Below are positions 7,681-15,808 of a stretch of 55,334 bases of DNA, in pieces. Within the stretch, counting starts at the first letter, position 1. Each line of letters starts with the position of its first letter. The notes under the pieces were generated by a model that made no database searches, was not told the DNA's origin, and worked only from the letters and a program-made list of their open reading frames with translations. The stretch is from Faecalimicrobium dakarense (GTDB taxonomy: Bacteria; Bacillota; Clostridia; Peptostreptococcales; Peptostreptococcaceae): assembly GCF_000499525.1 (NCBI RefSeq), contig NZ_HG529418.1, positions 1 through 55,334 on the forward strand. Reading direction: 5' to 3'. The position numbers were made by a program, and so were the translations under genes.

Positions 7681-7717
7681 AAAACCTCTCATATGATACA
7701 TAAACCTGAGAGGTTTT
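7681..7717. terminator. Bidirectional terminator hairpin
   Basis: AAAACCTCTC and GAGAGGTTTT form a perfect 10-bp stem. It lies downstream of the DUF2935 gene on the minus strand. Confidence 0.65.
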
Positions 7718-7884
7718 TATCAAAATTATAACATATTATTTGTAAAAAATAGTGAACCGTATCCTTTATTAATTATATAATTTCCTATTTTTTAACTCCA
7801 TATTATTTAATATATTTTAAGCTTCTTAATTATCTCAAAGTTAAAGTTAACCCTTTACTCATCTTTTAAGATTATTGAATTATA

Positions 7885-8799
7885 TTATATTTCTTCATAA
7901 GTTTCTAATAATCTAATATAATGATTAGCTTCTCTTAGCACATGATCTGCAAGAAGTGGAAGTATTATTGATCTTATTTCACAATCAGAGATTCCTTCTG
8001 TAGCTGCTTGCTTAAAGTTTTTCAGTTGGATAGTTTGACATAAAGTTTCATCTGTAACACTATCTATTGTGGCATCTGTCATAGCTAGAGCTTCTTTCCT
8101 TAAGCATTTAAATTCATGAGCAAATTCATCTGCAGTATCAATCAATTCTTCTTCAGTAGGATCAAGTAATCCTCTTATAAATTGTGCATGTTCCATCATA
8201 ATCTGATCCCAAAATAACTCTGTTTCTCTAGTATCCTTAGAATCAATATCAACCCCATTTTCAAGGTCATTTACTAATGAAAGATATAGTTTTGCTTCAC
8301 GTAATATATGTTCAATAAGTAACGGATAATTAAATGTGAATATATTGCATGACAAAACATCATCTAGTATTCTCTGCTTAAAATTAATAAGTCCTCTAAG
8401 AAGTCTCTGTGCATTTGCATTAAGTCGACATACAAAGTTTACTAGATTAGAACTAACATTAGGATTTCTTCCACTACATAGTTCTAATTCTCTCCTAGTT
8501 ATATTTGTATTTATCCTTATGCCTGTGAAGTTTTGAGTCTGCTTCTCTGCTTCTAACGTAAAGTCAGTTATAATTTCCCCAGAATTTAAGACATTTGATC
8601 TTATTATCCCGTTGCTAGTATCCACTGTATTTGATAGTAGTTTTTCAAACTCATTTTTATAAAATTCTGCTTCATTAGCAAGACTTGAGTCTTTAGGCGT
8701 AAACCCAGCTTCTAAAAAGAAAGAGTGTTCCTTCATTATTCTTGCAAAAAACAAATGTAATTCAAGTGATAAAATAACATATCTTTGATCATTTATCAT
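7885..8799 (-). CDS. DUF2935 ferritin-like four-helix protein
   Basis: A 304-residue protein made of two similar halves. LFFARIMKEHSFFLEAGF near residue 15 recurs as LFWDQIMMEHAQFIRGLL near residue 195, and PLLIEHILREAKLYLSLV recurs as PLLADHVLREANHYIRLL at the end. Each half has conserved His/Glu pairs suited to metal binding in a helical bundle, as in DUF2935 proteins of clostridia and bacilli. The biochemical role is unknown. AGGAGG precedes the ATG. It is the only gene between repeat copies D and E. Confidence 0.85.
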   Translation of the reverse strand: MINDQRYVILSLELHLFFARIMKEHSFFLEAGFTPKDSSLANEAEFYKNEFEKLLSNTVDTSNGIIRSNVLNSGEIITDFTLEAEKQTQNFTGIRINTNITRRELELCSGRNPNVSSNLVNFVCRLNANAQRLLRGLINFKQRILDDVLSCNIFTFNYPLLIEHILREAKLYLSLVNDLENGVDIDSKDTRETELFWDQIMMEHAQFIRGLLDPTEEELIDTADEFAHEFKCLRKEALAMTDATIDSVTDETLCQTIQLKNFKQAATEGISDCEIRSIILPLLADHVLREANHYIRLLETYEEI

Positions 8800-9185
8800 A
8801 ATATAATACCTCCTAAAAATGTTTTCCCTGCATTATATGCATTGAGATATTTATTAGTGACAAAATAATACATTATTACCTAATATTTATTCTTAATTCT
8901 TATAATCTTGGATGAAGGATTATCACAATCCAATTATGAATGTTTATGTTAAGTCGTTAATAATAAAACCATATCACGAGTAAGTGATATGGTTTTATAT
9001 ACTAACAAATACAACTCTTTCTTTTACGACCTACCCTATTCATAGACATTACTTTTTGTATATATTCTTAAGCTGCCGTTACTTTACAATTAGTAGTTCC
9101 CAACGTTACCTATATTTTCAGTCACCTCTAAGGCTCTTTCATTTAACCATTTTCTTGGCTTCTATATACATTATTTAAACATATA
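8800..9185. other. Intergenic stretch with palindrome copy E and degraded sequence
   Basis: About 385 bases. It holds the perfect palindrome at 8965-8996. The part at 9000-9180 looks like decayed coding sequence on the minus strand (fragments such as ERALEVTENIGNVGNY broken by stops), possibly from a lost gene. No intact gene is present. Confidence 0.45.
8965..8996 (+). repeat. Attachment-like palindrome, copy E (inverted)
   Basis: AAAACCATATCAC and GTGATATGGTTTT form a perfect 13-bp inverted repeat around GAGTAA. The ACCATATCACGAGTAA part resembles the rlmH end read on the plus strand, so it is inverted relative to the other copies. Because it ends in T-rich sequence, it could alternatively be an ordinary terminator. 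Confidence 0.55.
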
Positions 9186-10334
9186 CTAATATTTAAAATC
9201 TAAAAGCTTACTTTTTAATTGATCTTCAATATTTCTTAATTCTACTTCAGCTTCCTTACGTTTTTGACGTCCTTCTGTTTGTATATTAAGTATTTCATCA
9301 AGAGTTGAAATTAATGATTCATTAGTAGCTTTAAGTGTTTCAATATCAACAATTCCTCTTTCAGACTCTTTTGCAGTTTCTATAGTTGAAGTTTTTAATA
9401 TTTCTGCATTTTTACGTAAAAGTTCATTTGTCATATCTGTTACTTCTCTTTGAACTTTTGCAGCATTAGCAGCGTGAGCAACTCCAAGTGCTAAAACCAT
9501 TTGATTTTTCCAAAGTGGAATAGTATTTATAATTGTAGATTGTATTTTTTCAGACATTAATGAATCATTATTTTGAATTAAACGAATTTGAGGAGCCATT
9601 TGTAAAGAAATCATTTTAGTTAATTCTAAATCGTGAATTTTCTTTTCAAAGCGATTGCAAAGAGCCACAAAATCATTTAATTCTTGAGCATCCTGAGGGT
9701 TCCCACTATTTCTTGCTTTTTCTTGTAACTTAGGAAGTTCTTCTTTTTCTAATTTTTGAAGTTTCTTTTTTCCAGCTAAGATATACATAGAAAGCTCTTT
9801 AAAATATACTTTATTTATTTCATACATCTTATCTAGCATAGCAATATCTTTTAAAAGTTGTATTTGATGCGATTCAAGAATGTTACACATTTTACCAATA
9901 TTGTTCTCTACATTCTCATATTTTATTTTCATTTGAGAAATTTTATCCTTACCTTTTTTAAAGAAACCTAAAATTCCTTTTTTCTCTTCGGATTCTTCAA
10001 AGTTCTTTAATTCATAAACTACACTAGATAGTACTTCCCCAATTTCACCTAAATCTTTAGTTTTTACATTACTCAGTGCTGACTGTGAAAAATCAGAAAT
10101 TTTCTTTTGAGCACCTACCCCATATTGTAAAATAGAATTTGAATTAGTTATCTCTATTTTATCTACAAATTGATCAACCATTTTTTTCTCTTCTTCTGTA
10201 AGTTGGATTTCATCAATTATTTTTTCTTCTACTTTTTCTTCTTTTACTTTTACATCAAGCACTTCCTCCCCAAATGGTTGAAATGTTAATTCTGGTTTTA
10301 TATCAATAAACTCTTCTTTGAATTCATCACTCAT
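9186..10334 (-). CDS. Toxic anion resistance family protein (TelA/YaaN-like)
   Basis: A 382-residue soluble, largely alpha-helical coiled-coil protein of the TelA family. Recognisable parts include the DFSQSALSNVKTKDLGEIGE segment near residue 80, the GILGFFKKGKDKISQMKIKY segment and the conserved IPLWKNQMVLALGVAHAANA stretch near residue 275. Relatives are linked to tellurite and cell-envelope stress tolerance, but the mechanism is unsettled. GGGAGG precedes the ATG. It follows the XpaC-like gene by 27 bases, the usual partner in Firmicutes (xpaC-yaaN), so the two form an operon. Confidence 0.9.
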   Translation of the reverse strand: MSDEFKEEFIDIKPELTFQPFGEEVLDVKVKEEKVEEKIIDEIQLTEEEKKMVDQFVDKIEITNSNSILQYGVGAQKKISDFSQSALSNVKTKDLGEIGEVLSSVVYELKNFEESEEKKGILGFFKKGKDKISQMKIKYENVENNIGKMCNILESHQIQLLKDIAMLDKMYEINKVYFKELSMYILAGKKKLQKLEKEELPKLQEKARNSGNPQDAQELNDFVALCNRFEKKIHDLELTKMISLQMAPQIRLIQNNDSLMSEKIQSTIINTIPLWKNQMVLALGVAHAANAAKVQREVTDMTNELLRKNAEILKTSTIETAKESERGIVDIETLKATNESLISTLDEILNIQTEGRQKRKEAEVELRNIEDQLKSKLLDFKY

Positions 10335-10361
10335 TTTTAATGCCTCCCTTTTGTTTAAAAC

Positions 10362-11507
10362 TTACTTTTTAAAATCATCTTCTGTCAATCCCTCTTGTTT
10401 AAATAATGTTTTAAGAACAGAAATATCTGTAGAAATATCTAAAACAACATCTTCAAATAAATCATCTAATAGATTTTCAAAAGCGTTATTAATAAGATCA
10501 ATACTCTTTTCAATTTCACTTTTAGCATTTTTTATATTATCCCCTTGAACTAATTGACTATTTAACTCTTTATATGAATTAATTAATTTTATAGTAATAG
10601 GAAGATAATGATTTATAAATTTATTAACCTCTTGTATCTTTTTAGGATTTTTTTCAACATTACTAAGGATTTGATTTGCAATGTTTCCTAATTTATCTAA
10701 CTTTATAGCTATTTCTTCTTTATAAATCTCATTTCTTACAGTTTTTATTTGTTCAATATAATTTCTTCCTATTCTAATAGTAGATTCTATTTCTTCTTTT
10801 TCTAAATTATTTATTTTTTCATTTAATTTTTCCTTGTTACTTTCTTTGGCCATTTGTTGCTTTTTTAAATTTAAATAGTCACTATAGACTTCATCATTTA
10901 ACATAAAATAAGTTTTTTCTTCATCTATATGTCCTTCTAAAAACATACCTAAATCAATCATTTTACTTAGGTCTTTAACAACAAAACTCTCTTTCTCTTT
11001 AACAAGTTTCGCTAAGTCCTTAATTAAGAAATAACTATTATCGTCAATAAATCTTACATACTTCTTAAAACGACTTAATCTTTTTCTTAATTTTATTCCT
11101 CTTACTAATAAACCTAAACTTACTGCAAAGATTACAAGTGAAACTCCAAAAATAATATTGCTACTTATGATAGCAACACCATCAAATAATAGCTTAAATA
11201 TTAGAGATATCAACACTGAAGAACCATAAATTAAACATCCACTCACGCCGAATAATATATAAAGTATTCCTGATATACTTCCAGCTGGTCTTTTACTAAT
11301 ATATGTTGATATATCATTTTTAGCTTTTTTATTTAAACTCATATGTTTTTCACTGTATCCATTAAACTTTGATTTAAAGTGATTTAAAGTGTCATCAGTT
11401 TTATCATTAATATCCCTTGTCAAATTAGCAAAATCTATTGCTTTAAGTGCATTGCTAACTGTAGACATAATTTGATCTTCTAAATTAGAAAAATCCTTTT
11501 TATCCAT
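10362..11507 (-). CDS. XpaC-like (5-bromo-4-chloroindolyl phosphate hydrolysis family) protein
   Basis: A 381-residue protein with two membrane helices (about residues 77-100 and 108-132) flanked by soluble helical regions. The segment VRGIKLRKRLSRFKKYVRFI and the coiled-coil-rich C-terminal half match XpaC-family proteins. The family name comes from a phosphatase-like phenotype in B. subtilis and does not define its enzymology. GGAGG precedes the ATG. It is the first gene of a two-gene unit with the TelA-like gene, bounded by repeat copies E and F. Confidence 0.85.
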   Translation of the reverse strand: MDKKDFSNLEDQIMSTVSNALKAIDFANLTRDINDKTDDTLNHFKSKFNGYSEKHMSLNKKAKNDISTYISKRPAGSISGILYILFGVSGCLIYGSSVLISLIFKLLFDGVAIISSNIIFGVSLVIFAVSLGLLVRGIKLRKRLSRFKKYVRFIDDNSYFLIKDLAKLVKEKESFVVKDLSKMIDLGMFLEGHIDEEKTYFMLNDEVYSDYLNLKKQQMAKESNKEKLNEKINNLEKEEIESTIRIGRNYIEQIKTVRNEIYKEEIAIKLDKLGNIANQILSNVEKNPKKIQEVNKFINHYLPITIKLINSYKELNSQLVQGDNIKNAKSEIEKSIDLINNAFENLLDDLFEDVVLDISTDISVLKTLFKQEGLTEDDFKK

Positions 11508-11697
11508 TATCTTGCCTCCAGATTATTTTTCTTATAATTAACATGAGTCTAGATATATACTATACCGCTATGTTAATATTTTAAGTTTATTATATCTTAT
11601 AATTTAGCTAATTGTAACTGCTAACTTAAAAGGAATATAATAAAGATATTTTATAAATACATTATTACTTATGATACAATACCTTTGCTAATAAAAA

Positions 11698-11732
11698 TAG
11701 CCTTAGGTAAGTCATATCAATACCTGAGGCTA
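11698..11732 (-). terminator. Terminator hairpin
   Basis: TAGCCTTAGGTA pairs with TACCTGAGGCTA over 12 bp with one G-T pair. A T run follows on the minus strand. It is suited to end the XRE-regulator unit. Confidence 0.7.
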
Positions 11733-11742
11733 AAAATCTCAC

Positions 11743-11785
11743 TTATTTGTGATACGTTTTTCCGTATCTTACTCTATAGAGCACT
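11743..11785 (-). repeat. rlmH-attachment-like repeat, copy F
   Basis: The core TTATTTGTGATACGTTTT (11743-11760) is in the rlmH orientation. GATACG (11751-11756) pairs with CGTATC (11763-11768) around a six-base loop, the same stem as GGTACG/CGTACC in copy D with a compensating change. The tail TTACTCTATAGAGCACTG keeps the small hairpin as CTCTA/TAGAG. Confidence 0.75.
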
Positions 11786-11821
11786 GTTTTATATATTTTT
11801 TATTACATTAAGCAATTCAAA

Positions 11822-12601
11822 CTAAATTTTCTCCTTAATTTTTTTCATTAGCTTGAAGCTAGCTTTATTTATATAGTCTTGATTTTTAATTAATATTCTA
11901 TAAGCTTCAATAATAGACATAAAATATCCAGATATACAAACTCCTACTGAGATTAAAAATGTACAAATTATTTGATATCCGGTTGTATCTATTCCTATAA
12001 TTAAATCTTTCTTCAAAAAGAAAAGTACAACTAAACCTGAACATATTAAGCAAATCCCTACTCCAGCTAAGACATTATACTTATTTTTTATATTGTCATA
12101 CTTTTCATTTATATCCTTTAATACCTTTTCATCAAAAATTAAAGCTTCTTTTTTTAATGTTTTATAGTTATCTTCAAGCATTATTCCTTTAAGTAAGAAT
12201 CCTACCCCTATAGCAACCATAATTGAAACTATTATAACGTAAATTTCAAACCTATCTTTAAATATTAAATATGGTATATATGAAAATACAATAGTACTAA
12301 TTCCAATTAAAGCATTCTTAGCCATTTTCGTTTCATTAATTAAAAATCCTTCAGCCACTTCCCTACTTACATAATAACCATCTTTTCTATCTTCTTTGTT
12401 CTCTACAGAGTTCTTTAATAAATAATCAATCGAAACATCAAATATATTACCTATTTTAAGTAACTTTTCTGTTTCTGGGAATCCTTGCCCATTTTCCCAT
12501 TTACTAATAGCTTGTCTACTTGTATTTAATTTTTCAGCTAAAACTTCTTGAGACATTCCTTCCTTCTTTCTTAGATCTAATAGTTTTTCTCCAAATTCCA
12601 T
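11822..12601 (-). CDS. XRE-family regulator with C-terminal membrane segments
   Basis: A 259-residue protein. Residues 5-60 form a helix-turn-helix of the Cro/CI type (EGMSQEVLAEKLNTSRQAIS, then KWENGQGFPETEKLLKI). The rest carries about four hydrophobic segments, around residues 95-110, 120-138, 177-195 and 210-230. Membrane-tethered XRE regulators of this kind are common in Firmicutes, but their signals are mostly unknown. AGGGGGA precedes the ATG. It stands alone between repeat copies F and G, so its target is not evident. Confidence 0.85.
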   Translation of the reverse strand: MEFGEKLLDLRKKEGMSQEVLAEKLNTSRQAISKWENGQGFPETEKLLKIGNIFDVSIDYLLKNSVENKEDRKDGYYVSREVAEGFLINETKMAKNALIGISTIVFSYIPYLIFKDRFEIYVIIVSIMVAIGVGFLLKGIMLEDNYKTLKKEALIFDEKVLKDINEKYDNIKNKYNVLAGVGICLICSGLVVLFFLKKDLIIGIDTTGYQIICTFLISVGVCISGYFMSIIEAYRILIKNQDYINKASFKLMKKIKEKI

Positions 12602-12976
12602 ATATAATATCCCCCTAATAAAATTTATACTTTTATACTATCAAAACATACTTACTCTAGCTATCATATTACAGTTGCATCTTGTAAATTATAGGTTGCT
12701 ATTATGCAACTACATACATAAACTTCATTTTTATAATCTAAAATCCATATTTTTATTAAATTACTATATAAATTTTATCATATTTATATCCATGTTCATT
12801 TTATATAATCTGTATATAAAAATAAAACCGTATCACTTACTTATGATACGGTTCTCCGTTACGCCTATAAAGGAGGTTGTTTTATCCCTAATTTTTCATG
12901 TGTTATAAACGCTCTTCCCTAAAGATTTTACATCAATAAGTATCGATAATAGATACCAACACAATTTAAAATTACT
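12602..12976. other. Intergenic stretch with repeat copy G
   Basis: About 375 bases without a credible gene. It contains an inverted repeat AGTTGCAT/ATGCAACT at 12673-12711 and repeat copy G at 12826-12854. Confidence 0.55.
12826..12854 (-). repeat. rlmH-attachment-like repeat, copy G
   Basis: The core TTACTTATGATACGGTTC (12837-12854) differs from the rlmH end at two positions and keeps its orientation. The left flank AACCGTATCA pairs with TGATACGGTT. The right flank (CTCCGTTACGCC..GGAGG) differs from the tail seen in copies A, C, D and F. Confidence 0.72.
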
Positions 12977-13420
12977 TTAATCAATATCAGAATTTAATTT
13001 ATTTTTCTCTTCATAAAGCGTATTTAATATCTTTTTTAGAACTATAAGCGTTTGATCTTTTTCGTACTCCGATAAATCCTTTGTAAAGATATCCGTTAAT
13101 TCTAAAAATACTGATTCTATCTTAGGAATAGTCTCTCTTCCTTTTTGTGTTAAATATAACCTGTGAATACGTTTATCATTTTCATCCCGCTCTACCTTAA
13201 CATAATTATTTTTCACTAAACTTTTTACTGCTTTTGCAGTAGTTGATTTGCCTACATATAGGTATTCACTTAACTCTTTCTGACTTATACCTTCATTTTT
13301 TGAAATTACGTAAAAAAAATCCTGTTGACCACTTTTAATATCTAGGTCTCTAAGCTTATAATTCATTATACTTTGACCATTTCTATAAATTGCTGCATTG
13401 AATTTACTAATGTTCTTCAT
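12977..13420 (-). CDS. MarR family transcriptional regulator
   Basis: A 147-residue winged-helix regulator. The DNA-binding part is evident in GISQKELSEYLYVGKSTTAK, then the wing KVERDENDKRIHRLYLTQKG. It is followed downstream by repeat copy G and preceded by the MFS gene, which lies upstream on the same strand with its own promoter. Similar operator-like sequences in front of both genes suggest it represses itself and the pump. ATG follows AAAGGAGAT. Confidence 0.92.
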   Translation of the reverse strand: MKNISKFNAAIYRNGQSIMNYKLRDLDIKSGQQDFFYVISKNEGISQKELSEYLYVGKSTTAKAVKSLVKNNYVKVERDENDKRIHRLYLTQKGRETIPKIESVFLELTDIFTKDLSEYEKDQTLIVLKKILNTLYEEKNKLNSDID

Positions 13421-13440
13421 ATTAACTTATCTCCTTTATA

Positions 13441-13493
13441 TTAGTTTCCTATGAAATCATCTTAATTATATAGCTAAATATTTATAGTTGCAA
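13441..13493 (-). promoter_or_regulatory. Promoter and operator-like site of the marR gene
   Basis: On the minus strand, TTGCAA (13488-13493) and TATAAT (13465-13470) are separated by 17 bases. The sequence at 13441-13459, next to the start, shares TTAGTTTCCT with the two operator-like sites before the MFS gene. Confidence 0.6.
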
Positions 13494-13595
13494 TTATTAA
13501 ATATAAACATACTTATTTTAAAATTATAGATTATTATTTTAACTTATCTAACTTGTATCATTTACTAAATTGTATATTTTTGTATAAAAAGAAAA

Positions 13596-13619
13596 CTCTG
13601 ACGTCTATAAAACGCAGAG
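13596..13619 (-). terminator. Terminator of the MFS gene
   Basis: CTCTG and CAGAG, extended by CGT/ACG, form a hairpin. A TTTTCTTTTT run follows on the minus strand. Confidence 0.6.
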
Positions 13620-13683
13620 CTAACTTTATGTGTTTTTATTTGATTTTATATGAGATTCCCCTAACTTTGAATACTAAAAAGTA

Positions 13684-14856
13684 TTACTCTTGTATTTGTA
13701 GTTTTCCTTTTCTACCAATAATGAAATAAAGGATAAATGCTATAACAGCAGATGCAGCTGCCCAAAGATACATTTCTGAGTATCCAACATTTGATGAAAC
13801 TAATCCTAAAATGATTGAACCTAATCCTATCCCACAGTCAAATGCTGTAAGGAACGTAGCATTTGCAGCACCTAAACGTTCTGAAGGAACTCCGGCCATT
13901 GACATAGTCTGTAAGCTTGATTGAGTAGCTCCAAAGCCTATTCCGTAAATAAATGCGGTAATTAAAAACATACACATATTTGATGACTTGGATAAAAGTC
14001 CCATAGCTACAACTATACATATCAAACCTGGAATAATTGTATAGTCAAAACCTAGCTTGTCTATAACTTTTCCAAATAATGGCCTAGAAATAAATAAAGC
14101 TGCTGCATAAACAGTAAAGAACATTCCAATATTTTGTATTCCTTTTTCTGCCGCGTAAAGAGGTAAAAAACTAGTTAATGCACCATAAGTTACTGTCACA
14201 AAAAATATTATAATTGAAGGATAAATAGATGATTCTTCATACAATGAACCCCTTATTTTACTGTGTTCTTTATTTTCGATTTTTTTATACTTTAGTTTAA
14301 AAGTAGTAATGAATCCAAGTACAGCTAGTATAGTAGATACATAAAATAGTACATTGAAGCTATATTTTGAAATCAGAGATAATCCAATTACAGGAGCTAT
14401 AGCCATAGCTAAACTACTTGTCAAACTAAAATATCCCATTCCTTCCCCAAAACGCTCCTTTGGTATATTATCTGAAGCAATAGTACTAGAAGCTGTACTT
14501 ACTGCGCCCCATCCAAAACCATGAATAAAACGTATTATAAGAATAATGCTGATAAATGGAAGCCATGAATAAGAAAATACAGATAAGATCAATATAATTA
14601 ATCCAACTAAAAATACCTTCTTACGTCCTAATTTATCAAGAAGTAATCCTGAAATCGGACGAATTATCACTGAAGATACTACAAAAATTCCAGTTACTAA
14701 TCCAATAACGGAGTTTGTCCCACCAAGCTTTTTTACATAAATTGGAAGAGTAGGTAATAGCATCTGAAAACTAAAAAATATTAATAAGTTTATCACATTT
14801 ATAATAATGAAGTTTTTTGTCCAAAGACAACCATTATTTTGAACATTTTTTTCCAT
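13684..14856 (-). CDS. MFS drug-efflux-type transporter
   Basis: A 390-residue, 12-helix major facilitator protein of the DHA1-like group. The loop 2-3 motif is GLLLDKLGRKKVF, and RFIHGFGWGAVSTASSTIAS in helix 4-5 fits drug/H+ antiporters. The substrate cannot be read from sequence. AAGGAGAG precedes the ATG. Two operator-like repeats overlap its promoter, and a MarR gene lies downstream, forming a self-contained resistance-type cassette between rlmH and repeat copy G. Confidence 0.88.
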   Translation of the reverse strand: MEKNVQNNGCLWTKNFIIINVINLLIFFSFQMLLPTLPIYVKKLGGTNSVIGLVTGIFVVSSVIIRPISGLLLDKLGRKKVFLVGLIILILSVFSYSWLPFISIILIIRFIHGFGWGAVSTASSTIASDNIPKERFGEGMGYFSLTSSLAMAIAPVIGLSLISKYSFNVLFYVSTILAVLGFITTFKLKYKKIENKEHSKIRGSLYEESSIYPSIIIFFVTVTYGALTSFLPLYAAEKGIQNIGMFFTVYAAALFISRPLFGKVIDKLGFDYTIIPGLICIVVAMGLLSKSSNMCMFLITAFIYGIGFGATQSSLQTMSMAGVPSERLGAANATFLTAFDCGIGLGSIILGLVSSNVGYSEMYLWAAASAVIAFILYFIIGRKGKLQIQE

Positions 14857-14880
14857 GAACGTGTCTCTCCTTTGTCGATA

Positions 14881-14936
14881 TTAGTTTCCCTTGCAACTAT
14901 TTTTAATTTAACATATATTAGTTTCCTTTGCAACTA
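14881..14936 (-). promoter_or_regulatory. MFS promoter with two MarR-type operator repeats
   Basis: Two near-identical 19-mers (14881-14899 and 14918-14936) read TTAGTTTCC, then C or T, then TTGCAACTA. Each contains the inverted half-sites TAGTT/AACTA, and they are spaced 37 bases apart. On the minus strand, TTGCAA (14928-14933) and TAAATT (14905-14910) are 17 bases apart, so one site covers the -35 and the other lies just after the -10. Confidence 0.7.
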
Positions 14937-15125
14937 TTTTAAAGAATTTATTTTTCATTCAATCATTAAAAGATATGCATAATATGTAGTTTTAAGTAAA
15001 AGAAATCAAGTTCAATAATTCTATTAATAAATATATATATTTTAATATTTAATTTATCACACCAAATCATTAATACTCCAAGAGAGTTTAGTATTTTTTC
15101 TACTGTCTTAAGTTTTATAAAAATA

Positions 15126-15155
15126 AGGAAAGGCTTTTTTATTAGCCTTTCCTTA
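15126..15155 (-). terminator. Duplicated potD-type terminator
   Basis: AAGGAAAGGC and GCCTTTCCTT form a 10-bp stem. The sequence and its surroundings match the hairpin after potD at 510-539. Confidence 0.65.
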
Positions 15156-15162
15156 TTTTCTT

Positions 15163-15283
15163 TAATTACTTGATTTTATTTGTATCTATGTGTCATCATA
15201 TAATCTTCTAATACCTTTAGGGAAATTATCATAGATATACCCTAACTATCTACTTCTTCTGCTACTATATCTTTATCAAAAAC
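15163..15283 (-). pseudogene. Decayed 3' fragment of a second potD-like gene
   Basis: On the minus strand the last about 25 codons read YDNFPKGIRRLYDDT, stop, IQIKSSN, stop. This aligns with the end of PotD (YADFPKDVKKLYDDAWINIKSSN), with the Trp codon changed to TAG. Further upstream, 15239-15283 matches potD at about 1144-1190, so the intervening codons are deleted. The fragment ends just before the rlmH terminus. Confidence 0.75.
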
Positions 15284-15291
15284 ACGCTCCG

Positions 15292-15309
15292 TTACTTGTG
15301 GTACGGTTC
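15292..15309 (-). other. rlmH 3'-end attachment-like core (putative attB/attR)
   Basis: The plus-strand sequence TTACTTGTGGTACGGTTC encodes the EPYHK-stop end of RlmH on the minus strand. It is identical at 7534-7551 and closely matched in copies A, B, C, F and G. The equivalent position in staphylococcal rlmH is the known SCC attachment site. Its use here is inferred. Confidence 0.6.
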
Positions 15310-15770
15310 ATTGTTATTTATTCTAAATGCTCTATATACTTGCTCTAATAATATAAGTCTCATCATTTGATGAGGGAAAGTCATCTTAGAAAAAGATAGT
15401 TTATAATCAGCTCTATTTAAAACTTCATCAGAAAGCCCTAAAGACCCACCAATTATAAACGTAATATGACTATTACCTCTAACTGCTAACTTACTCATAG
15501 TATCTGCCAATTCCTCAGAAGATAAATTCTTACCATCTATGGCAAGAGCTATAACATAACTATTATTTTTACCTTATTAAGTATCTTCTTCCCTTCCTTA
15601 TCCTTAACTATAAGCATATCTTTTTCACTTAAATTTTCCGGACACTTTTCATCATCTAGCTCTATCATATCTAGCTTACAATATTTAGATAGCCTTTTTG
15701 CAAATTCATCTATTCCTAGCTTAAGATATTTTTCTTTTAACTTACCTACACTTATTACACTTATATTCAT
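15292..15770 (-). pseudogene. rlmH: 23S rRNA pseudouridine1915 N3-methyltransferase RlmH, frameshifted as given
   Basis: A SPOUT-fold methyltransferase that modifies pseudouridine 1915 in helix 69 of 23S rRNA. The first part ([17 protein letters not shown] to [12 protein letters not shown]) and the second ([20 protein letters not shown] to the conserved end NNEPYHK) are both excellent but lie in different frames. One extra T in the T5 run at 15566-15570 would restore a protein of about 159 residues, the normal length. This is either a real one-base deletion or a sequencing error. AAAGGAG precedes the ATG. The final codons form the attachment-like core repeated through the region below 15.3 kb. 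Confidence 0.85.
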
Positions 15771-15808
15771 AAAATTTCTCCTTTTGTCCCGTTCATATTG
15801 TATATAGC

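Larger units (their letters stand above)
7351..7884. other. Intergenic stretch with two hairpins and repeat copy D
   Basis: About 530 bases without a credible gene. It contains terminator-like hairpins at 7477-7511 and 7681-7717 and the best-preserved attachment-like repeat at 7525-7576. A short inverted partial match, GAACCGTATCC, lies at 7754-7764. Confidence 0.6.
11508..11821. other. Intergenic stretch upstream of xpaC-like gene
   Basis: About 310 bases. It includes a terminator at 11698-11732 and repeat copy F at 11743-11785. I see no gene. Confidence 0.6.
14857..15162. other. Intergenic stretch upstream of the MFS gene
   Basis: About 300 bases. It holds the MFS promoter with its two operator-like sites (14881-14936) and the copied potD-type hairpin (15126-15155). 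No gene is seen. Confidence 0.6.

Noticed and set aside
7754-7764. GAACCGTATCC as another inverted attachment repeat
   Set aside because: Only 11 bases match and neither flank is conserved, so it could be chance.
9000-9180. An IS200/IS605-type transposase remnant
   Set aside because: The minus-strand fragments are short and broken by stops, and no transposase motif or terminal structure could be identified.
2443-12880. The spaced repeats as a CRISPR array
   Set aside because: Spacing is about 1-2.8 kb with genes between copies, the copies vary, and there are no cas genes.
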